From Thermoanaerobaculia bacterium (lineage in GTDB: Bacteria; Acidobacteriota; Thermoanaerobaculia; Gp7-AA8): DNA of 64,000 nt. Made by a program: the position numbers and the translations under genes. Numbering within the stretch: the first letter of the stretch is position 1; the number at the start of each line of letters is the position of its first letter. Positions 16,359-22,916 of the stretch are shown piece after piece. Location: the NCBI GenBank assembly GCA_017883235.1, contig JADGNY010000012.1, forward strand, positions 1 through 64,000, written 5' to 3'. Below the pieces are notes generated by a model. The model was not told where the DNA came from and searched no databases. It worked only from the letters and a program-made list of their open reading frames with translations.

Positions 16359-17701
16359 CCCATATCGATGACGATGCTCTCCAGGAATACGCGGCCGACG
16401 TACATGGCACGCTACCCGGCCGCCCAGAAATCGAAGCCCACCTGAACGTATGTCTGCATTGCAGAACTCGCCTCGGCTCGTCCGACATGTTTCTCGAGAC
16501 GATTGCCTCACCGGAGGCGTGGGAAACGGCCGAAGCGGCCGTTGACGCCGAAGGAGACCGGCAGCGGCTCGTCGCGTTCGCCGCCCGTGTCCAGCACGAA
16601 TACGCCGAGGCCGAAGCAAGGCTGGCCCCGTTTCTGAAAAACCCTCTCGCGTTCCTCCGGATGCGCGTCGAACGGCGGCAGGAGTACCGGACCGCGGGAG
16701 CGGTGAGATTGCTCGTCGAAGCCGCCCACGCGTCCTGCGAGCGTGAGCCGATGCATGCACGCAATATTGCCGAAGCGGCAGTGGCGATTGCCGATCAACT
16801 GCCGCTCGCCGAGTATCCCGCGCCGGTCCTGTTCATGCTTCACGGTCTGGCGTGGAAAGAGCGCGCCAACGCAATGCGGTTCATTGGCGAATACCAGGAA
16901 GCGATTGTCTCGCTCGACCGTTCGGAACGAGAGTTCCAGCGGCTGCCGATGCGCTCGATCGAGCTCGGAAACATCGCCTACACTCGGGCGGTCGTGCTCA
17001 CGTACATGGACAGGCTCGATGAGGCGGAGCGCTTTGCGGCTGAGAGCGCCGGCCTGTTCGCGGCGTTTGGGGATACGGAACGGTGGCTTCTCTCGACAGC
17101 CGCGCAGGCAGCGATCCTCTATTACCGGTCGGACTACACGGCAGCGCTGGCGATCTTCGAGCGACTGCTGAAGGTTGCGGAGGCGGACAACAACCCGATG
17201 GAGACAGCCCGAAATTCGTCAAATGTCGGTGTCTGTTGCGTCCAGATTGGCAACACAGCTCGCGCTGCGGGATGTCTGCTAGTAGCTCATCGAATTTTCG
17301 TCGAGTTGCAGAACAAACCTGAACTCGTGCGGATCGAACGATGGTTGGGAGTACTTTCTCGGGTCGGCGGCAATGTCACAGATTCCGTGGTTCGTCTGCG
17401 CTCAGCACGAACCGAATTCGACCGGCTCGGTCTGCTCTACGATGCCGGGCTCGCTACGATTGACTTGGTTGAATCGCTCATCGTTGCGGGGCAGACTAGC
17501 GAGATTCCAAAGCTCTGCTCGGAGGCAATGCGATATATTCGGCGTGCTGGTAACCGTCGGCAGGCTTTGATCGCAGCGGCGTACTTGAAGGAAGCTGCGG
17601 GCCTGCACCAGCTCACCTTGCCGAAGGTGGAGCACGTCAGAAAGTTCGTGCAACGGCTTGACGCTCGCCCCTCTCTTCGCTTCGAACCGCCCGCCGACTA
17701 A
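16355..17701 (+). CDS. zinc-finger anti-sigma-like protein with TPR repeats
   Basis: The 448-residue protein starts with a ZAS-type motif H29-x3-C33-x2-C36 (HLNVCLHC), the zinc-binding signature of many anti-sigma factors. After it come several TPR-like helical pairs (about 120-440, for example YQEAIVSLDRSEREF and DYTAALAIFERLLKVAE). No membrane segment is apparent, so it is likely cytoplasmic. It overlaps the sigma gene by four bases and probably binds it, with the TPR part sensing a protein or peptide ligand; that last point is inference. The ATG at 16355 is chosen for the overlap; longer readings run inside the sigma gene. Confidence 0.8.
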   Translation: MTHIDDDALQEYAADVHGTLPGRPEIEAHLNVCLHCRTRLGSSDMFLETIASPEAWETAEAAVDAEGDRQRLVAFAARVQHEYAEAEARLAPFLKNPLAFLRMRVERRQEYRTAGAVRLLVEAAHASCEREPMHARNIAEAAVAIADQLPLAEYPAPVLFMLHGLAWKERANAMRFIGEYQEAIVSLDRSEREFQRLPMRSIELGNIAYTRAVVLTYMDRLDEAERFAAESAGLFAAFGDTERWLLSTAAQAAILYYRSDYTAALAIFERLLKVAEADNNPMETARNSSNVGVCCVQIGNTARAAGCLLVAHRIFVELQNKPELVRIERWLGVLSRVGGNVTDSVVRLRSARTEFDRLGLLYDAGLATIDLVESLIVAGQTSEIPKLCSEAMRYIRRAGNRRQALIAAAYLKEAAGLHQLTLPKVEHVRKFVQRLDARPSLRFEPPAD

Positions 17702-17791
17702 GTTCCACCTCAAACAATCGGAGCACCCCCACGTCGTATCTTCGGGCGCGCCCTCCAAAACCGCCGGAACCAGCCGGCACAAGGAGGGTGT

Positions 17792-17974
17792 ATGCGAAGT
17801 CTATCGAGGGTATTTCTCCGCCTGTTGGTCGTCTGCCTGCTCACCGTAACGCTGTTTGCGCCCATCGCCACCGCCACTGCCACCCGGCAATCGGTGTCGA
17901 CGCACGCCCGCAAGGGGATCATTGCTCGCATCCTCGACTACGTCTTGCCGGACATCAGTCTGCCCCCCGGCTGA
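17792..17974 (+). CDS. secreted micropeptide, copy 1
   Basis: This gene encodes 60 residues: a clear signal peptide (about 1-30; LLVVCLLTVTLFAPIATATA) and a mature peptide of about 30 residues. The mature part is basic and amphipathic near its centre (HARKGIIARILDYVLPD) and ends LPPG. AGGAGGG five bases upstream of the ATG is a strong ribosome binding site. The peptide resembles no family I know. It lies after a sigma/anti-sigma pair and before an AraC-type gene, so export of a signal peptide or bacteriocin-like peptide is possible but unproven. Confidence 0.75.
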   Translation: MRSLSRVFLRLLVVCLLTVTLFAPIATATATRQSVSTHARKGIIARILDYVLPDISLPPG

Positions 17975-18025
17975 GCGGCGCAAGGAGTGGGTGACCGTCG
18001 GAACCAGCCGGCACAAGGAGGGTGT

Positions 18026-18208
18026 ATGCGAAGTCTATCGAGGGTATTTCTCCGGCTGTTGGTCGTCTGCCTGCTCAGCGTAACCCTGTTTGCGCCCATC
18101 GCCACCGCCACTGCCACCCGTCAATCGGGATCGAGGCACGCCCGCAAGGGGATCATTGCTCGCATCCTCGACTACGTCCTGCCGGACATCAATCTGCCCC
18201 CCGGCTGA
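18026..18208 (+). CDS. secreted micropeptide, copy 2
   Basis: This 60-residue duplicate of the gene at 17792 differs at only four positions: T18S, V35G, T37R and S56N. The signal peptide and the GIIARILDYVLPD core are kept, so selection acts on the protein. The same AGGAGGG precedes the ATG. A hairpin follows at 18217-18245 that the first copy lacks, so both copies may lie on one transcript. Confidence 0.75.
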   Translation: MRSLSRVFLRLLVVCLLSVTLFAPIATATATRQSGSRHARKGIIARILDYVLPDINLPPG

Positions 18209-18216
18209 GCTGTGCA

Positions 18217-18245
18217 GGGAGTGGGTGAGATTTTCACCCACTCCC
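18217..18245 (+). terminator. hairpin after micropeptide pair
   Basis: GGGAGTGGGTGA at 18217-18228 is complementary to TCACCCACTCCC at 18234-18245, with a short loop. No U tract follows, so it may be a stability hairpin rather than an intrinsic terminator. Confidence 0.5.
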
Positions 18246-18323
18246 GTCGTTGCCCCGAAAATAGTTTCGGCAGAGGGTAGGAATCGCCTATTGCCGTCAC
18301 TCTACCTTGGCAGACGCGGCGCG

Positions 18324-18731
18324 ATGCCGCCCGAGGCGATGACAGCGGTTAAGCGATCTACCCCACGGCGAACCAGCCTTGACGACGAACGTGCGTTGTA
18401 CCGACGCGCCGTCGATACCTATCTCGCGGGCTGCTATCGGGCACGCTCGCGTGCGACTGCCTCGGAGTTCGCCCAGGGCTTCGGAGTGACAGGTCCGTCA
18501 CTCACCCGCATCTTCCGGCGGCTGTTTGGACAGACGCCGCTCCAGTATTTTCGCGTGCGTCAGCTACAGCACGCGGCGGAGCTTCTGGAGCGGTCGTCGC
18601 GACCCATGGATGAAATTGCGGTCCGCTCCGCGCTCGGAACCCGTGCAACGCTGTTTCGTCTCTTCGTCGAGCAGTTCGGTATGACGCCGGAGGAGTACCG
18701 CCGTGAAGGTGCGCATGCAGGCAAAAAATGA
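18324..18731 (+). CDS. AraC-family DNA-binding domain protein
   Basis: This protein of about 135 residues consists mainly of the two helix-turn-helix units of AraC/XylS regulators (about 40-130; EFAQGFGVTGPSLTRIFRRL and GMTPEEYRRE). It has no room for the usual N-terminal sensing domain. The ATG at 18324 or 18339 is the probable start; longer readings would run back into the micropeptide gene. Placement 115 bases after the twin peptides suggests it may control them or respond to them. Confidence 0.7.
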   Translation: MPPEAMTAVKRSTPRRTSLDDERALYRRAVDTYLAGCYRARSRATASEFAQGFGVTGPSLTRIFRRLFGQTPLQYFRVRQLQHAAELLERSSRPMDEIAVRSALGTRATLFRLFVEQFGMTPEEYRREGAHAGKK

Positions 18732-19050
18732 GACTTCCCTCTTTCCGCCATCAAACCTAACGTTATTCTCCGAGCGAAACGAATGAACGCACTAAGCCAA
18801 TCCAAGCGCATGGGAACTGCCGTGGGAAATCTGCCGGTTCCGGGCCGCATCGATCTCCGGCAGGAGATCGTCGACAATCTGGTGTCGATGCTCCTCCAAG
18901 GCGAAGAGATTCTTACGCTGCTGGAGCCCGCTGAGGCGAACGCCTTCCGATGGATCGAACGACACGTAAAGAGGGCGTATGACGAGGTGAACGAAGTTCT
19001 CCTACAGCTCGTGGATTGAGATGCGGTAAAAAATGAGACTTCCTTCCGCC
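18724..19050 (+). repeat. short direct repeat AAAAAATGAGACTTCC, two copies
   Basis: AAAAAATGAGACTTCC followed by TTCCGCC occurs at about 18724 (at the AraC-type stop codon) and 19028 (after the next small gene). Each copy precedes a small gene, so the pair could mark a duplicated leader or boundary. Confidence 0.5.
18783..19019 (+). CDS. hypothetical 78-residue protein
   Basis: I do not recognise this protein. It is acidic in its second half, with a helical stretch (LRQEIVDNLVSMLLQGEEIL) and no signal peptide or cysteine motif. The ATG at 18783 has only a weak purine run upstream. It sits between the AraC-type gene and three small HTH-like genes on the same strand. It could be a small regulatory adaptor, but nothing shows this directly. 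Confidence 0.45.
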   Translation: MNALSQSKRMGTAVGNLPVPGRIDLRQEIVDNLVSMLLQGEEILTLLEPAEANAFRWIERHVKRAYDEVNEVLLQLVD

Positions 19051-19085
19051 CTCATTCGCACGTACTGTGGCCGTTACGTGAGCTT

Positions 19086-19379
19086 ATGGAAGAAACGATC
19101 GGGATGCCCTTGGTTTGGACGCCCGTGATGCGGAAACGCGTGACGTATCGCAGTATCGCCACCACGCGGTTGGAGAGATTCATCCGTGCCCGGAGCCTTA
19201 GACCGGCCCAGGTGGGCAGAGCTTCCGGCGTCCACCGCGCACGACTGCGAATCTGGCGTAGCGGGGCAGCTTCGCCAACTCTTTCGAGTATTCGCAAACT
19301 CGTGCGAGGCATGCGCAAGCTGACCGATGACCTTCAGATCACGGCAAACGATCTCTTTCCGCTCGACGACGATGGATAG
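19086..19379 (+). CDS. small HTH-like protein, first of three overlapping paralogues
   Basis: The 97-residue basic protein has a core of the XRE type (TRLERFIRARSLRPAQVGRA then GVHRARLRIWRSG), a second helical part and the tail ITANDLFPLDDDG. That tail, and the arrangement ahead of it, recur in the next two genes. It would be a DNA-binding protein; there is no partner domain. Its stop codon overlaps the next start (ATGGATAG). Confidence 0.6.
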   Translation: MEETIGMPLVWTPVMRKRVTYRSIATTRLERFIRARSLRPAQVGRASGVHRARLRIWRSGAASPTLSSIRKLVRGMRKLTDDLQITANDLFPLDDDG

Positions 19380-19629
19380 GCATCCACCGCGGCTCCGAGG
19401 AAAAACACGCCTCGATCGCTTCCTGGTTGCCAGGGGGATCGGGATTGCGGGGTTTGTCGAGGAGACCGGCCTCAGCAGACAGTGGTTGCAGCGCGTTCGC
19501 TTCGGCGACGCGGAACCTACTGCCATGTCCATTCCGCGTTTCGTCAAAGCCGCCCGTCTCTTGGCAAAGGACGACTCAATCAAGGCAAACGATTTGTTTC
19601 CACTCGACGACGATGACAGTCCGCAATAA
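19372..19629 (+). CDS. small HTH-like protein, second of three overlapping paralogues
   Basis: An 85-residue paralogue of the preceding gene: TRLDRFLVARGIGIAGFVEE, then SRQWLQRVRFGDAEP and the tail IKANDLFPLDDDD. The start ATG 19372 lies in the end of the first gene, and its own end contains the third start, so translation is chained. The shared tail suggests a common partner or a degradation signal. Confidence 0.65.
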   Translation: MDRHPPRLRGKTRLDRFLVARGIGIAGFVEETGLSRQWLQRVRFGDAEPTAMSIPRFVKAARLLAKDDSIKANDLFPLDDDDSPQ

Positions 19630-19849
19630 AGCACCGCGCTCGCCTCTGGAAGCCACGTTCATCAAGTACCGCCTTGAGGTGACGACGGTTGCGCGCCTAG
19701 CCGGGACAAACAGGATGCGCATCAACCGGCTTTTACGCGGCATAGCTCCTGCCCGTGGCCCCTTTCGAGCCCGTCTCCTTAAGGTAATTCGATATTTGGC
19801 AGATAGCCAGTCCATCACCGAGGCCGATCTGTTTTCAGCTGATGGATAG
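19613..19849 (+). CDS. small HTH-like protein, third of three overlapping paralogues
   Basis: A 78-residue, more divergent paralogue (EATFIKYRLEVTTVARLAGT, NRMRINRLLRG, tail ITEADLFSADG). ATG 19613 lies 17 bases inside the preceding gene. The helix-turn-helix pattern VARLAGTNRMRINRLL is visible. Three consecutive XRE-like genes with overlaps are unusual; the set may form hetero-oligomers. Confidence 0.6.
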   Translation: MTVRNKAPRSPLEATFIKYRLEVTTVARLAGTNRMRINRLLRGIAPARGPFRARLLKVIRYLADSQSITEADLFSADG

Positions 19850-19960
19850 TGGCTCCCGAACGCACACAGAATATGCCGGTAGACGCGAGAGGCAAACGCG
19901 CCCTTTAGCAGGGAGCTCATCGCACTCTGAGCGTCTCGCGCGAAGAAAAAGGGGGCACAT

Positions 19961-20179
19961 ATGGCAGCTGGAGTCATCTCGCGTCTCTTCTGGTCTGTAC
20001 TTTTCCTTGGTTGTATGAGTTCTCGCCCCACCGTCTCATCGGGTTCGCAAACCTGCCCCGACAAGAACGGAGGGGTTGAGCAAAGTGCCTCCGTTACATG
20101 TCGAGCGGGGTTCCTGCCGGAGTGCTCCGGCTGCGGATCACAGGCTCCGACGTGCCGTTGCGTTCCCGTTCCTAAGTAA
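19961..20179 (+). CDS. small Cys-rich lipoprotein
   Basis: The 72-residue protein starts with a short hydrophobic signal and a lipobox-like FLGC at residues 15-18. The mature part contains six further cysteines (TCPDKNGG, VTCRAG, ECSGCGS, TCRC), a density typical of disulfide-bonded secreted peptides. GGGGG precedes the ATG. I do not recognise a family. A tethered toxin, inhibitor or bacteriocin-like peptide is possible. Confidence 0.5.
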   Translation: MAAGVISRLFWSVLFLGCMSSRPTVSSGSQTCPDKNGGVEQSASVTCRAGFLPECSGCGSQAPTCRCVPVPK

Positions 20180-20309
20180 GGTCTCCTTCGTGCAGCAGCG
20201 AATCCCGCGTTTGCCATTCTAGGTGGACAAGCATGCAGTACTTATTGACAAATGGTCAGCCGACGCCTAAATTAGACCTTGATATGTCGAAGTAGAAAGG
20301 AGGTACAAG

Positions 20310-21425
20310 ATGCTCCGAAAGGCCGTATTTCTCACCAGTCTGGTTCTTATCGCAGCAGTGGCGATGGGACAGCAAAGCGACGCGGCATTCTGGCAGACGC
20401 CCGGCAACACGGTGCGTGATGCAAAGGGCAACATTACCTACACACAGGTCAAGGATCCGAAGAACTTTACGGTGAAGATTTTCGATCGAGGACAGTGGGT
20501 CACCTATCACTACGAGCCGAACAGTACGAAGGTGGCGAAGGTTGAGGGGCCCGACACGTCGGAAGACTACCTGTACGACGGCGACTATTGGAACGGTTTG
20601 ACCGTTCACGCGCACGGCCGTGCGCACACCATTCATGCTACGGATACGACCGCTGTGGCCGACGGCATGCCGGCCATCACGATCGAACGTGACGCAAGGA
20701 ACCGTGACATTGCGGTGAAGCGCGGAAACGATGTCGTTGCAACCATCAGTTACGATGCAGCGGGGCAGGTGCGGCGTCTGACGATCGGGACAATGACGCT
20801 TGATTTTTCAATCCAACCCGACGGCATTCATGAGGTATTGACGGCGAACGGAGCAGTGCTCATCACGACCGTGGCAAAAGGGAAGGGCAAGAGGCAATTT
20901 CCAATATCGCTCGATCCCGTCACGGACCGATTGGGCCTAGTATCCGACTGGCGCAATACAGTACGCGTAAAAAGCAGCGCGACCGGATCGCTGCTTTCGG
21001 TGAGTGATGCCTTGAGCCGGCCAATCGCAGAAATGGTGCAACTAGGATCGGTGTTTGCTGCTTTTGACACCAAGGGTGCGCCACTGTTCTACGACCTACG
21101 GCTGAGCTACACCGCCCTTCTGGAACGCGGTGACAGCGACACCGGTCCCGACCCGACGACGGAGTTGAATGGCGTGTTGCCCAATCGCCTGATCGTCCCA
21201 GTCACGGGCGACGCGTCAGCGTACGTATCGTCTCCTGCAGACGGCTCAATCTCCAGTCTTTGGACATCTATTGGGAACGCGACGTCAACAGTTCGTTTTG
21301 TCGTGTATCACGAATCAGCGAAGGCAAACGGCGCCAATCTGCGAAATCCGCCGGTGACATCATCATCGGCAGTGGTTGGGGACGTCCAGCCCACCGGCGA
21401 TCATGGACCATCGCGCCGCTCATGA
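20310..21425 (+). CDS. exported Rhs/YD-like protein, 3' end frameshifted
   Basis: The 371-residue reading has a signal peptide (about 1-21, ending AMGQQ) and beta-rich segments with YD-type features (DYLYDGDYWNGLTV, ISYDAAGQVRRLTIG), as in Rhs-related surface proteins. AAAGGAGGT before the ATG is a near-perfect ribosome binding site. The last residues (after about 340) are probably out of frame, because a plausible continuation runs in other frames to 22022. Base composition is visibly less GC-rich than in the housekeeping parts. It could be a cell-surface toxin carrier. Confidence 0.55.
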   Translation: MLRKAVFLTSLVLIAAVAMGQQSDAAFWQTPGNTVRDAKGNITYTQVKDPKNFTVKIFDRGQWVTYHYEPNSTKVAKVEGPDTSEDYLYDGDYWNGLTVHAHGRAHTIHATDTTAVADGMPAITIERDARNRDIAVKRGNDVVATISYDAAGQVRRLTIGTMTLDFSIQPDGIHEVLTANGAVLITTVAKGKGKRQFPISLDPVTDRLGLVSDWRNTVRVKSSATGSLLSVSDALSRPIAEMVQLGSVFAAFDTKGAPLFYDLRLSYTALLERGDSDTGPDPTTELNGVLPNRLIVPVTGDASAYVSSPADGSISSLWTSIGNATSTVRFVVYHESAKANGANLRNPPVTSSSAVVGDVQPTGDHGPSRRS

Positions 21426-22022
21426 TGTGGCAATGCGGCTCCCAGGAACAGTGGTCATGCGACTCCTCAGGCGGGTCGGGCTATTGCTACAATTACTATA
21501 CGCCGGTTTACTGTGACAGCGGCGGTGGAGGTGGCTATGACCCGCCGCCCGATGATAGCGGTGGTAGCAATGCAGGTACGGCTACGGGCACCAGGTAAAC
21601 AGCGACCCTGCGCTTAAGGTCGCAGTAAACAATGCGCTGAACAGTGCTGTCGGCAAGTTTGCGAACACACGCTGTAGCCAGGATTTGTTTAAAGATACCA
21701 AACTCACAGGCGGCACAACGAGTCTCGCCGATGTGCTTGCTCAGGCTGGCAACGACGCGGCGAGTTGGCTGACGAGTTCGTTGACGTACATCAATGGGTT
21801 TACGAACGGCTCATGTGCGGACCACCCGCCGTTACGACTGTAAACAACAAGACTGTTAGCGTGTGCACGTCATTCAAGAACCTGGGACCCTCCCAAGGCG
21901 CCGTGATTCTCATCCATGAGGAATTACACACCCTCGGCCTGACGGAGAAACCTGGCTATCCGGATGCTGCGATGGACTCGTCGCAGATCACGCAGTTGGT
22001 CATGGACTATTGCGGCGGATAA
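21426..22022 (+). pseudogene. frameshifted C-terminal part of the Rhs-like gene with HExxH motif
   Basis: Reading frames change about three times (near 21300-21430, 21570-21600 and 21780-21840), each consistent with a one-base loss. Joined, the pieces give a Gly/Pro linker (GGGGGYDPPPDDSGG), an alpha-helical part (LKVAVNNALNSAVGKFAN) and an end domain with HEELHTLGL, a zinc metallopeptidase HExxH motif. The last piece (21765-22022) is open for 85 codons. Either the gene is decayed or the assembly has indels. Confidence 0.55.
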
Positions 22023-22440
22023 TGGTTACGGCAGCGTTGTAATCAGGTCACCCACCCCCTTACATCAAGAACCTCGCATTAGGTCGCTTTTTGCGGTTCT
22101 CGGTTCTGGGTCTGTCTCGTGTGACGGCTTCGGTTTGGCGGAGCCGTCACGGTCGTCGTCGAACAAGTCGCGCCAGACACTGCTCTCCTGGAGAGAACGA
22201 CCGTCGAACCGAACCTTCTCATGAAAGCGATTTCCGACTGATGCGAGAGAGAGCAGAAAGACATGACTGTTATGGCGGCTGGCGGCCGAACCTCACCTCG
22301 AAAGGCACGCCTGCTTCAACCTCGTGCCACTTGCCCCGCGTAATGATGGACCGGGACCGGACGATCAGACGTATCATCACCGATGGCACATAGTTCGCAA
22401 CTTTGACCACCGATTCCTAAGCCAGCCGTCCGCGAAGACC
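22023..22440. other. gap with no recognisable gene
   Basis: About 420 bases between the metallopeptidase remnant and the DUF6869-like gene. Short readings exist but none has a ribosome binding site or a known motif. A small dyad GACGGCTTCGG...CCGAGCCGTC-like is present around 22120-22150. I see nothing else in it. Confidence 0.4.
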
Positions 22441-22821
22441 ATGACCCACACTATTCAGGACATCGCCGAAGCACTGCTGCGACATCTCGCGGCGACAGAG
22501 AACGACAAAGAAGCAAATTATTGGGCATGGGAGTGCGTCGAAGCCATGATCGACGACGGCAGTGCGTTGGAAGCCTGGTCGGTAATTTTGCGTGCAATCC
22601 GGCTTGCACCCACTGATCGGGAATTGAGATTCCTTGGTGCTGGTGTTCTGGAGTCATTGCTGCACCGTCGCGGCTCAGAGGTTATCGACGCTGTTTCGCA
22701 ACAGGCTGAGCATGAACCTAGAATTATGACAGCTTTGAGAGCCGCATACCTATCCGATGCCGACGAAATGGTGCGGCGGCGAGTTGAGCAGCTTGCCCGT
22801 AAGGTGAGCGTTGATGGCTGA
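22441..22821 (+). CDS. DUF6869-like protein, possible immunity protein
   Basis: The 126-residue cytoplasmic helical protein has EANYWAWECVEAMI, then SALEAWSVILRAI and FLGAGVLESLL, the pattern I associate with DUF6869 (Trp and a Gly-x-LE-x-LL block). Proteins of this kind often sit next to toxin genes, and here it follows an Rhs-like gene with an HExxH remnant. The start ATG 22441 is preferred to a longer reading from 22324, which lacks a ribosome binding site. The family call rests on memory of the pattern. Confidence 0.55.
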   Translation: MTHTIQDIAEALLRHLAATENDKEANYWAWECVEAMIDDGSALEAWSVILRAIRLAPTDRELRFLGAGVLESLLHRRGSEVIDAVSQQAEHEPRIMTALRAAYLSDADEMVRRRVEQLARKVSVDG

Positions 22822-22916
22822 GATCGCGATCGGTGGAAGAATGGTGTCGCCCGGAGCCGCGGAGGTACGAGGCATAAAAGACGGTCGCGGCGGTCGCGAT
22901 GAGCGGAGACGCATTC

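Larger units (their letters stand above)
17764..18231 (+). repeat. direct tandem duplication of a micropeptide gene unit
   Basis: Two copies of a 234-bp unit lie head to tail (about 17764-17997 and 17998-18231). Each includes GGAACCAGCCGGCACAAGGA, a Shine-Dalgarno AGGAGGG, a 60-codon gene and the left half of a hairpin. Differences are few, so the duplication is recent or kept uniform. Confidence 0.85.
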
